A model generated the notes under the pieces. That model was not told the origin of the DNA, did not search any database, and worked only from the letters and a program-made list of their open reading frames with translations. From contig DIYL01000027.1 in NCBI GenBank assembly GCA_002428985.1, positions 1-64,000 on the forward strand: a DNA stretch of 64,000 nt, in the 5' to 3' direction. Position numbers and translations under genes: made by a program. How positions within the stretch are numbered: position 1 is the first letter of the stretch; each line of letters begins with the position of its first letter. The stretch comes from Anaerolineales bacterium UBA6055 (GTDB lineage: Bacteria; Chloroflexota; Anaerolineae; Aggregatilineales; Phototrophicaceae). Positions 42,317 through 50,056 of this stretch are shown piece after piece.

Positions 42317-43216
42317 TTAGGCTAATCCATTGATTCCACCACCCATGCTAGAGTGGATGTTTCCATCTGAATCAACCCAACCAATCGGCATTGCTTGTGT
42401 TGTGTGCATTGCACCGAGGTTACCATTCATATCAACCATAATTAGACCGACCTGCGCGTCGTCGAATTTCGTTCGAATGAACTCAGCCGTTTTTGTGGCG
42501 GCAACTTGGGCGTTTGTTGTGTCATTGATTTGCGTGATAGCGTAATGCCCAAGCATATATCGCATGACTTGTTCACCAATTCCTGTAGAACTCACACCGC
42601 CTAACATCCAGTCTGCATATGCCCCTGCGCCAAAAATAGGGGTATCTCCGACGCGCCCTGGCATTTTGTGACGAACACCACCTGTTGATGTTGCAACTGC
42701 CAGATGACCATGATCATCAAGGGCAACTGCACCGACAGTTCCGGTTGCACCAGATTCTTCGACTTTATGTTTTCGGAAGCTCATTAACTCTACATCTGTT
42801 ACGAATTCAATGTTTGGCATGTGTGGGAAGCCAAGTTGACGTGCAAGATCATCTGCACCTTGTCCGACAAAAAAACAATGGCTGGTATCTTCGAGGACGC
42901 GTCTTGCTAAAGAAATTGGATGTTGAACTGTTTTAACACCAGCAATTGCACCATAATTTTCATTGGTTGCATCAACAAGTATTGCATCCATTTCAACTTC
43001 ACCATTTTGGTTTAGATGACTACCCACACCGGCATCATATAACGGATGATCTTCTAAATAGTTGACTGCTTTCTCGACCGCGTCAATTGCAGACCCGCCT
43101 TCAACCAGAATATCCCAACCTAATTTCGTGGCTTGGTGAACACCCTGTTTTGCTTTTTCCTCGAATTTGGGATTCCAGCTGGCAGCTCCACCATGCACAA
43201 TAATCACAGACGGCAT
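42317..43216 (-). CDS. Isoaspartyl peptidase / L-asparaginase (Ntn-type)
   Basis: A 299-residue precursor of the type-2 asparaginase family that self-cleaves to alpha and beta subunits. The beta-subunit nucleophile is T160 in GATGTVGAVALD, followed by VATSTGGVRHKMPGRVGDTP (substrate R and D) and GAGAYAD. It removes isoaspartyl residues from damaged peptides or hydrolyses asparagine. Full length with the typical HGGAASW start. ATG at 43216; the alpha/beta hydrolase gene follows after 3 bases. Confidence 0.92.
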   Translation of the reverse strand: MPSVIIVHGGAASWNPKFEEKAKQGVHQATKLGWDILVEGGSAIDAVEKAVNYLEDHPLYDAGVGSHLNQNGEVEMDAILVDATNENYGAIAGVKTVQHPISLARRVLEDTSHCFFVGQGADDLARQLGFPHMPNIEFVTDVELMSFRKHKVEESGATGTVGAVALDDHGHLAVATSTGGVRHKMPGRVGDTPIFGAGAYADWMLGGVSSTGIGEQVMRYMLGHYAITQINDTTNAQVAATKTAEFIRTKFDDAQVGLIMVDMNGNLGAMHTTQAMPIGWVDSDGNIHSSMGGGINGLA

Positions 43217-43339
43217 TTTGAGTTCCTTATCGCAACACAGATAATTTATGTGATTGTAGCACGTTTGGGATTGACCTTACATATTTCATCGGGCATGATA
43301 TTCCGCCGTATAGCACGAATAATATGGAGCATATGTGTA

Positions 43340-44377
43340 ATGCAAAAAAATGAAGAAATAAGCTTGCAAGAAGGGCATGATTCGGATAAACCAAAACATA
43401 AAGAAAGTCGCCTAGGCGGTGATTTGTCCGATCCCAAAACTCCAATGGAGTATTTGCGACTATTTGGTACAGGGTTTGCAATGGGTGCATCTGATATTGT
43501 CCCTGGTGTTAGTGGTGGCACAATGGCATTTATTCTGGGTGTTTATGAAACACTCATCAATGCTATTAAATCGTTCAATATTGATGCACTTCGCCTCGGG
43601 TTGGGCTTTAAAATAAAAGAGCTGCTAGAGCATATATCTTTTAAGTTTCTGGTTGCCTTAGGACTGGGCCTTCTATTTGCGATTGTGACATTGTCAGGTT
43701 TCTTGAGTGCTACATTAGAAGATCCAACAGGACGGATTCTGTTGTTTGCCTTCTTTTTCGGTTTGGTGCTTGCATCTATTGTATCAATTGGGGTGAAGGT
43801 CAAGTGGTCAGCGACAACGGTTGGGATGTTTGTTGTTGGTACAGTCGTCGCGTTTATTATTGTAAATGTCGTCCCGACTGAGGGAAATCACTCACCACCT
43901 GTGTTGTTTGTTAGTGGGATGATTGCAATTACAGCGATGATACTACCGGGTATCTCTGGATCATTCATGCTTTTGATTATGGGGCAGTACGATTATATCT
44001 TGTCGGCTGTTAGCAACCGAGATCTACCACCAATTATTTTTGTTGGATTAGGGGCTGTTGTCGGGATCATTGCTTTCTCACGAATTTTGAGCTATTTGCT
44101 TGCACGTTATTATGATTTGACTGTTGCCTTGCTTGTAGGATTTATGGCGGGATCTTTATGGAAAATTTATCCATGGAAAAACTGCCTTGAGAGTGATCTA
44201 GATCGCCACGGGGATGTCCGTTGTTTAGCGGAACAAAATGTATTGCCTAATTTCGCATCTGCCGAATTTGCAATCGCAATTGGTTTGCTGGTGCTTGGGT
44301 TCTTGTTAGTCAACTTCCTCGATCACTTACAATCAAATGAAAATCCAGTGTTCCGTCATGTTTGGAAACGTTCATAA
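43340..44377 (+). CDS. popT: DUF368 membrane protein (PopT-like lipid carrier flippase)
   Basis: A 345-residue protein with about 9 predicted helices. The diagnostic DUF368 segment GFAMGASDIVPGVSGGTMAF opens the membrane part, and PGISGSFMLLIMGQYDYI recurs in the middle as the second inverted repeat. DUF368 proteins have been shown to return undecaprenyl phosphate across the membrane (PopT), which fits the local polysaccharide enzymes. The cytoplasmic N-terminus is charged. I chose ATG 43340 with GGAG 10 bases upstream; longer frames lack support. The symbol is by family, not proven here. A terminator follows. Confidence 0.88.
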   Translation: MQKNEEISLQEGHDSDKPKHKESRLGGDLSDPKTPMEYLRLFGTGFAMGASDIVPGVSGGTMAFILGVYETLINAIKSFNIDALRLGLGFKIKELLEHISFKFLVALGLGLLFAIVTLSGFLSATLEDPTGRILLFAFFFGLVLASIVSIGVKVKWSATTVGMFVVGTVVAFIIVNVVPTEGNHSPPVLFVSGMIAITAMILPGISGSFMLLIMGQYDYILSAVSNRDLPPIIFVGLGAVVGIIAFSRILSYLLARYYDLTVALLVGFMAGSLWKIYPWKNCLESDLDRHGDVRCLAEQNVLPNFASAEFAIAIGLLVLGFLLVNFLDHLQSNENPVFRHVWKRS

Positions 44378-44417
44378 ATCCAAATTTTCTAAGAGCAACT
44401 GAATTTGTATTATACTG

Positions 44418-44443
44418 AGAGTACATAATTGTGTACTCTTTTT
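44418..44443 (+). terminator. Intrinsic terminator after the DUF368 gene
   Basis: AGAGTAC pairs with GTACTCT (7 bp, 8-base loop) and is followed by TTTTTATAT. It lies just upstream of the HEAT-like gene and rules out the in-frame TTG start at 44429. Confidence 0.7.
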
Positions 44444-44452
44444 ATATGGATA

Positions 44453-44815
44453 ATGATGATGTCAGATGCCAATTTCTCGCAACTTGTAAAACAACTTGTT
44501 GATGATAGTTTAATGATCCAACAGGTAGCTGAGATGATTCTGCTTGCACTTGATGAAGACGCTGTCGACCCGTTAATTGATGAATTTTATGCAGGTGTGA
44601 CAGATGCTCAGGGTGTGGCAATACTCGAAATAATGGCAAAAATTGGTGGGCCGGATGCGATGTCCACCTTGCGGAATGTGTTTCATTTTGAAGAGTCGCG
44701 GGCATCATTGAAATATGCGGCAGCAAACGGTTTACTTTTTAATTCTGATAATCTGAGTCAAGATGAACTTGAGGAGATTGCATTATTTATTGCATCAAGT
44801 TCGCATGGTACTTAA
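44453..44815 (+). CDS. HEAT-repeat-like small protein
   Basis: A 120-residue all-helical protein. Two or three helical pairs with regularly spaced V/L/I/A, for example AVDPLIDEFYAGVTDAQG, VAILEIMAKIGGPDAMSTL and LKYAAANGLLFNSDNL, match HEAT/armadillo-type repeats (the GGPDAMSTL turn is typical). It probably acts as a protein-binding module; partner unknown. Three ATGs follow one another at 44453, 44456 and 44459 without a clear ribosome site; I used the first. Codon use is consistent with neighbours. Four bases from the convergent histidine kinase gene. Confidence 0.65.
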   Translation: MMMSDANFSQLVKQLVDDSLMIQQVAEMILLALDEDAVDPLIDEFYAGVTDAQGVAILEIMAKIGGPDAMSTLRNVFHFEESRASLKYAAANGLLFNSDNLSQDELEEIALFIASSSHGT

Positions 44816-44819
44816 TGTG

Positions 44820-46682
44820 TTACTCTGTACGAATTGGTAAGCGGATTTGCACAGTTGTACCGATGTCTCTTTGACTAGAAACACGCATATCACCATGATG
44901 TTGGTTGATGATACGCTGAGCAATCGGTAAACCTAGACCAATACCAGATGTGGTGTGTGCTTTATCTTCGCGGAAGAAACGTTCAAAAATATGTGGTAGA
45001 GCCTCTTCCGAAATACCTGTGCCTGTATCTAATATCTCGATGATTATGTTACTAGATGTAACTTTGAGGGTGATTGTCACCCGTCCGTTTGCTGGTGTGT
45101 AGCGAATGGCATTTTCAATAACGCGATGAAGTGCGTCATACAAGTCACTTGTATTGCCACGAATTTTTGGAATAACAGCGGGGATATTACTTAACATCTG
45201 TAGATTGTTATCGGCAACATCATTTTCAAAGTTAATGATAAGTGTGTTGAGGATGTCGTGAAGGTCAACCGGACTATTAGCAGTATTACTGACTGTGTCA
45301 AGGCGTGCCATCAACATCATATTCTCAAGTAGTTTGTCGATTTCTAAGACTTGTTCTTCAATTTCATCTGCAATTGTGCCACGCTTCGCCTCATCTTGTG
45401 AGTGACGTAAGAGATACAATTTCATGTTGATGCGTGACAATGGAGTTTTAAACTCATGTTTTGCACTTTGCATAAAGCTGGAAAGCACACCAATACGCTG
45501 ACGTTCTAATTCAAATTGAAATGCCGCTTCTTGATTTCTTTTGCGTTTTGTTATGTCAATATCAAAACCAATAAATCGCGTAGCAGTACCGTCAGTAGCA
45601 CGTTCGACGACTGTGCCTCTAGACATTAACCAACGCCATTCACCTGTACGGCTTTGAAGACGTTGTTCGATCTCTAAGTTTTGTAATGTGCCGTCTATAA
45701 CTTTGTTCATTTGGTTAATTGATCTAGCTTTGTCCTGTGGATGTACTAATCTCTCCCAAATTGTTTCTGTTGGTTCGATTTCATCCATTGTATAGCCCAG
45801 TAATTCAGCCCATTTGTTATCATAAGTGGTTGTATTATTGACAATATCCCACTCCCAAGCTCCCATCCCAGAACTTTCAACTGCAAGTTTTAAGACTTCA
45901 GTTTTTTCACTTAATTCTTGCTCGATCTGTTTACGATGGCTAATATCTCGATTGCTCGCACGATGCCCTAAATAAAGCCCATTATCGTCAATAATAACTT
46001 GGCTCACATGTTCGATCCAAATAACCCGTCCATCACGATGTGTGATCCTAAACTCCATCAGTGTACGAGGTTGGGAGCTGTCACGTCTAAGTTGTTCAAG
46101 ATGGTCTTTCCATCTGGTTTGGTCTTCCGGAATGATAATTTGAGTCAATAGTCTTGGGTTTTTAAGAAACTCTTTTGCGGTATAACCTGTAATACGTTCA
46201 CAAGATGGTGAAACATATCCAAATAGCTCATCTGGTGTTATCCAATATTCCCAATCATGATTAAAATTCGCAATAATACGATAACGTGATTCGGTATCGC
46301 GCAATTGTTTTTCAGTTTGTTGTCTCTGGGTCGCATCAATTAGGGTGAATAATAGCTGTGTTTTACTATTGAATGATGTTGCCGTTACGTAAGCTTCCAT
46401 AAATTTGAGCTTGCCATCACGTAACCGTTGTGTTGTTGAGAAATAGTCCAGCTGATTGTTAAGGCCTTTTTGTAATATCTCATCATCTATAGGATCAGTC
46501 ACACATAAATCTGTGAAATATAAAGATTGTATTTCGCTTTGTGTATATCCATAAAATTCTAGTGCTTTTGAATTAGCAGAGACAATTTTGTGTGTTTGAA
46601 CGTCCACAAATAACATGATGAGAACACTATTATTGTATGTCTGTTCGAAAAAGTGGCGTGCTTCTTGTGTCGATATATTCAT
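44820..46682 (-). CDS. Sensor histidine kinase with three PAS domains
   Basis: A 620-residue soluble hybrid-free kinase. Three PAS/PAC domains occupy about residues 15-125, 135-260 and 265-385 (the last ends VGFDIDITKRKRNQ-like), sensing an unknown signal; PAS motifs include FYGYTQSEIQS and LGYTMDEIEP. The dimerisation H is in SAKHEFKTPLSRINMKLY, the N-box is RVIENAIRYTPANG, G1 is ILDTGTGISEEAL and the F/G2 boxes are FERFFRED and GIGLGLPIA. No membrane helix or receiver is seen. No response regulator lies next to it. GTG at 46709 is an alternative start; I used ATG 46682. Confidence 0.88.
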   Translation of the reverse strand: MNISTQEARHFFEQTYNNSVLIMLFVDVQTHKIVSANSKALEFYGYTQSEIQSLYFTDLCVTDPIDDEILQKGLNNQLDYFSTTQRLRDGKLKFMEAYVTATSFNSKTQLLFTLIDATQRQQTEKQLRDTESRYRIIANFNHDWEYWITPDELFGYVSPSCERITGYTAKEFLKNPRLLTQIIIPEDQTRWKDHLEQLRRDSSQPRTLMEFRITHRDGRVIWIEHVSQVIIDDNGLYLGHRASNRDISHRKQIEQELSEKTEVLKLAVESSGMGAWEWDIVNNTTTYDNKWAELLGYTMDEIEPTETIWERLVHPQDKARSINQMNKVIDGTLQNLEIEQRLQSRTGEWRWLMSRGTVVERATDGTATRFIGFDIDITKRKRNQEAAFQFELERQRIGVLSSFMQSAKHEFKTPLSRINMKLYLLRHSQDEAKRGTIADEIEEQVLEIDKLLENMMLMARLDTVSNTANSPVDLHDILNTLIINFENDVADNNLQMLSNIPAVIPKIRGNTSDLYDALHRVIENAIRYTPANGRVTITLKVTSSNIIIEILDTGTGISEEALPHIFERFFREDKAHTTSGIGLGLPIAQRIINQHHGDMRVSSQRDIGTTVQIRLPIRTE

Positions 46683-46967
46683 TTGATTCGTTTCTATATA
46701 GTCCGACACTGTATATGCTCATGACTCTAAGTGAACAAGTTAAGAGATTGACGACTGTCGATAGATCACATAATTAATAGTTAAGGCGAAAATGTTATTT
46801 CACCCTTAACTTTATTTTACTACTAAATTGATTGTGAAAATGTTAAAAATATGTCATATATCACAATGGTTTCAATAATGACATAAAAAACGAGGGTTTG
46901 CAAATTGTTAGTAATTTTTAGTAACAATTTGCGTGAGGTCGGAAAAGTTGATTATGTTGTGGCTATC
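46683..46967. other. Intergenic region between kinase and mrp genes
   Basis: 285 AT-rich bases. It should hold the kinase promoter (not clearly visible) and the 3' hairpin of the mrp operon (46900-46932). Nothing else recognised. Confidence 0.4.
46900..46932 (-). terminator. Perfect 11-bp hairpin after the mrp operon
   Basis: GCAAATTGTTA and TAACAATTTGC form an 11-bp perfect stem with an 11-base loop, 36 bases past the mnhG stop. On the minus strand it is followed by AAACCCTCGTTTTTT, so a terminator is likely, with a spaced T-run. An operator role is possible too. The loop contains one copy of the direct repeat TTAGTAA, as does the adjacent stem. Confidence 0.5.
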
Positions 46968-47381
46968 TTAATTGCTGTCACTTTGTGATGTACGAGCATT
47001 TGCCTCAATAATATCTTTGACACTGGAGCGCGAGAGATACCCTGTAACATCAATAGATTCCATATCTATATCTTTTTCTTCTTGCATCCCTACAAGCTCG
47101 CCAATAAGCTCTTGACGACGATATTCTGATGCCGCAATTGCATGAGATGCAACAGGCACGGTTAATAAGATAAATAAACCGAGAGCAAGAGCTTTCAGGG
47201 TAATTGATGGCATGAGAATGCTTGTGCCGACGAGTAAACCAAATAAGCCAAGTACAGCAACTTTACCTGAGGCATGGAGGCGTGTATACATGTCTGGCAT
47301 GCGGATTACACCAACAACACCAACAAAACTGAAGAATAGACCAAATAACAGTGCTGCAATGCCTAGAAGCTCGATAATCAT
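46968..47381 (-). CDS. mnhG: Na+/H+ antiporter subunit G
   Basis: A 137-residue subunit of the Mrp/Mnh complex. Three helices in residues 1-85 with the family's VGVIRMPDMYTRLHASGK and the LGLFGLLVGTSI core, then a polar C-terminal tail of about 45 residues (MQEEKDIDMESIDVTG) longer than usual. The six-gene operon encodes a membrane complex that exchanges cytoplasmic Na+ for outside H+, supporting pH and salt homeostasis. Starts exactly at the stop of mnhF. Confidence 0.9.
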   Translation of the reverse strand: MIIELLGIAALLFGLFFSFVGVVGVIRMPDMYTRLHASGKVAVLGLFGLLVGTSILMPSITLKALALGLFILLTVPVASHAIAASEYRRQELIGELVGMQEEKDIDMESIDVTGYLSRSSVKDIIEANARTSQSDSN

Positions 47382-47663
47382 CTAAAATACTCTTCCTTCA
47401 GAGATATAACGGGCAAGACTGATTGTGCCGATAAAAGCAAATGCTGCTAATACAATCGCCAGATCGATAAATACTTGTGACCCTTCAACCAGCGTCAGTA
47501 ATACAATGATACCTATGAGAAGGGTTGTAATGAGATCAACTGCCAGTAGACGGTCAGGTAATGTCTCGCCTACAACAACACCACGTGATGCTGGAATAAG
47601 TAAGCCAACCATACCGAATAACACAATTTGTACCACAGTTTGAACTAATGGAGAATCAATCAT
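47382..47663 (-). CDS. mnhF: Na+/H+ antiporter subunit F
   Basis: A 93-residue subunit of the Mrp complex with three helices. The loop GETLPDRLLAVDLITT between helices 1 and 2 is the conserved MnhF region with R and D essential in other species. It overlaps the stop of mnhE by 8 bp (translationally coupled) and is followed directly by mnhG. Confidence 0.9.
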   Translation of the reverse strand: MIDSPLVQTVVQIVLFGMVGLLIPASRGVVVGETLPDRLLAVDLITTLLIGIIVLLTLVEGSQVFIDLAIVLAAFAFIGTISLARYISEGRVF

Positions 47664-48165
47664 AACCGAGAATTCCTTTAATGCGTTTTAAGCGGCGTGT
47701 TTGGTCATTATCGAGATTTAGTTTGGTATCTTCAATTTGCAAACTATGCACAATCATCAAGACGCCGTTATCTGGGGTTTCTTCAAAATCGACAACCATT
47801 TCACCCGGTGTGATCGTGATACCATGTGCACTAATAGCAGAGATGACAGGATTCTCTGTTTCATCTTGCGTATTAACTTTCACAATGCCAGGGTTGATAG
47901 GTAGTTGTGGGTCAAGAATATAACGAGCAACGGTAATGCCAGTAATCAACACCTCATAGGCGAGAAACAAAACGTATGCAACGAGATTTATTGCCTGCAA
48001 CGGTAAATTCTTGAGATTAAATGTTTCACCTTTAACACCAACTGCGGTCAAGACAATCAGACTAAATACATAGCCAAGGATGATATTAGCGATACTTGGT
48101 TGGGCTGTATAGATTGTCCAACCGATAGCAAGTGGTATGGCAAGTATAAGACGTTTTAATAGCAT
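47656..48165 (-). CDS. mnhE: Na+/H+ antiporter subunit E
   Basis: A 169-residue Mrp subunit: two or three helices in residues 1-80, then a soluble C-terminal domain with PINPGIVKVNTQDET and ITITPGEMVVDFE, the conserved MnhE motif, and ending with a helical tail. Family members support complex assembly and ion translocation. Four-base gap to mnhD upstream. Confidence 0.9.
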   Translation of the reverse strand: MLLKRLILAIPLAIGWTIYTAQPSIANIILGYVFSLIVLTAVGVKGETFNLKNLPLQAINLVAYVLFLAYEVLITGITVARYILDPQLPINPGIVKVNTQDETENPVISAISAHGITITPGEMVVDFEETPDNGVLMIVHSLQIEDTKLNLDNDQTRRLKRIKGILGYD

Positions 48166-48169
48166 CGTA

Positions 48170-49681
48170 TTATGATCCTAGATCTAGACCAACTGCAGAT
48201 ATATAAATGCTTGGGTCTGAGATTTGATTTACGGTTTCAGTTACTAATAGAACAAGAGGCTCTGCAAAGACAATCCCGAGCAAAACACATCCAGTAATTA
48301 GCAGAAATGGCGCGAGTAAACTGTCTCCTTCACCAATTGGTTTTGTTTCTACAGTGTCTTCAAACGGTTTGCGTTGGAAGATATTCTGCCAACCACGAAT
48401 CGTGTACATAACAGTTAAAATACCTGCACCGATGATAAAGATGAGGCTAAACCACTGTTCACTTTCGATACCGCCCTGAATAAGCGCTAACTTACTGATA
48501 AAACCGTTTAGGGGTGGAATACCCGCAAGTGCTAACCCACCAAGGAAAAATAGCCACCCTGTCATCGCGGGTATTTTTTGACCAATCCCGCTGATGTCAG
48601 TAAATTTTGCTGTTTTGATCTTTGCATAACTTGATACTACTCCAACGAGCATAAGCATTGCGGATTTAATAAAGGCATGATTAAAGGCATAAACAATTGC
48701 ACCAATTAACGCAATTGGGTTACCCCAACCAATACCAACTAGAATAAATCCGACTTGAGCAAAAGTGGAGTAGGCGAGCATACGTTTACCATCATATGTT
48801 CGTAATGCTCCTAGACTACCAAAGACAATACCGATAGCTCCTAATAATATGAGCCAACCCTGCAGTAACACAGCTTCTTCCGTGAAGAGTAAAGTGATGA
48901 GGCGAATAATGCCGTATACACCTACTTTAACCACGATAGAAGACAGCATCGCGTGGACTGGAGTAGGAGCTGTCATATGGAAATCGGGTTGCCAGAAATG
49001 GAAGGGGAACACACCACCTTTTAGTAGAAATGCACACAAGAGCATAATAGCAGCTGCTGGAGCAAGTAATGGACGTTCGCCAGTTGATAGAAGTTCTGCC
49101 ATATGCGCCATATTCAGTGTACCAAGCGTTGCATACATCGCTGCGATACCCAGTAGCAAAAATACTGTACCCATCGAACTGATGAAGATATATTTCAGCG
49201 CAGCTTCAAGCCCGAATGGATCATCTGATATAGCTGTCAATGATACTGATGCAAATACTGTGAGCTCAACAAATACGAACAGTGTAAACAAGTCACCTGT
49301 TAGCATTGCACCTGTTAGACCTGCCTCCATAAGTAAAAACAAAGGTGTAAACGCCGGATAGGTCATACACTTGTCTTTACCATGTAAGTTGAAGATCAGC
49401 CCACCTACCATGACGGTTGTAACCATAAAGGTAAACAAACCACCTAGGGTATCGGCTACCAATACAATCCCGAATGGTGGTCGGTAGCCACCCAATTCAT
49501 ATGTTTGGACACCGATTGTATAAACTTGTGAGAGCAATACACCGCTTGCTAGCCACGCGATAAGACTTGTGGCTACACCTATATAGCGTTGGATCTTATT
49601 AAATTTTGCGAAGCCCAGGGCAACAATGGAACCGATTATAGGTACGATAACTGTGCCGAGTATGTAAAGGTTATTTTCCAT
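48170..49681 (-). CDS. mnhD: Na+/H+ antiporter subunit D
   Basis: A 503-residue proton-translocating subunit homologous to complex I NuoM/NuoN. About 14 helices. The helix-5 Glu is in FVELTVFASVSL, and the Lys/His helix 7-8 region is KGGVFPFHFWQPDFHM, TPVHAMLSSIVVKVGVYG, with conserved Lys in LKGG and in VVKVG. SMLMLVG-like and AGIPPLNGFISKL loops are as in the family. All transport residues I can see are kept. Confidence 0.93.
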   Translation of the reverse strand: MENNLYILGTVIVPIIGSIVALGFAKFNKIQRYIGVATSLIAWLASGVLLSQVYTIGVQTYELGGYRPPFGIVLVADTLGGLFTFMVTTVMVGGLIFNLHGKDKCMTYPAFTPLFLLMEAGLTGAMLTGDLFTLFVFVELTVFASVSLTAISDDPFGLEAALKYIFISSMGTVFLLLGIAAMYATLGTLNMAHMAELLSTGERPLLAPAAAIMLLCAFLLKGGVFPFHFWQPDFHMTAPTPVHAMLSSIVVKVGVYGIIRLITLLFTEEAVLLQGWLILLGAIGIVFGSLGALRTYDGKRMLAYSTFAQVGFILVGIGWGNPIALIGAIVYAFNHAFIKSAMLMLVGVVSSYAKIKTAKFTDISGIGQKIPAMTGWLFFLGGLALAGIPPLNGFISKLALIQGGIESEQWFSLIFIIGAGILTVMYTIRGWQNIFQRKPFEDTVETKPIGEGDSLLAPFLLITGCVLLGIVFAEPLVLLVTETVNQISDPSIYISAVGLDLGS

Positions 49682-49700
49682 GAACGGTAGTCACCATTTC

Positions 49701-50045
49701 CTAGTACTTTAAGTTGTTAACTTCGTTAGAATCAACGGTATCAAAACGACCTGAAATAATATTGATGAAGCCTAGTACCAGCGAGTAACTGCCGAAACTG
49801 ACAACAATTGCCGTTAAGATCAATGCTTGTACCAACGGGTCGCTGACAGGTCTTCCTGCTTCTACATTGCTGGCGAATGGTGCAAATTGACCATCTAATG
49901 CACCCACCGCAAGGAAGAACAGATTGATTGCTGAAAAGAGTATTGCAAATCCAATAGCCGCTTTAATTAAATCACGACGTAGAATTTGGAAAACACCAAT
50001 CCCAAATAAGGTGCCAATGGTGAGTGCAAACATAAATTCAATCAT
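49701..50045 (-). CDS. mnhC: Na+/H+ antiporter subunit C
   Basis: A 114-residue three-helix subunit homologous to NuoK. IEFMFALTIGTLFGIGVFQI starts the first helix; GFAILFSAINLFFLAVG and DPLVQALILTAIVVSFG are the other two, with conserved PLVQALILTAIVI-type sequence. Eleven-base gap to mnhA. Confidence 0.93.
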   Translation of the reverse strand: MIEFMFALTIGTLFGIGVFQILRRDLIKAAIGFAILFSAINLFFLAVGALDGQFAPFASNVEAGRPVSDPLVQALILTAIVVSFGSYSLVLGFINIISGRFDTVDSNEVNNLKY

Positions 50046-50056
50046 GTAAGTTTTTC

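Noticed and set aside
43133..43339. N-terminal extension of the DUF368 gene
   Set aside because: Overlaps the divergent isoaspartyl peptidase gene; the first DUF368 helix starts well after 43340.
48849..49361. Plus-strand ORF of 170 codons
   Set aside because: Lies wholly inside mnhD on the opposite strand and shows no family features.
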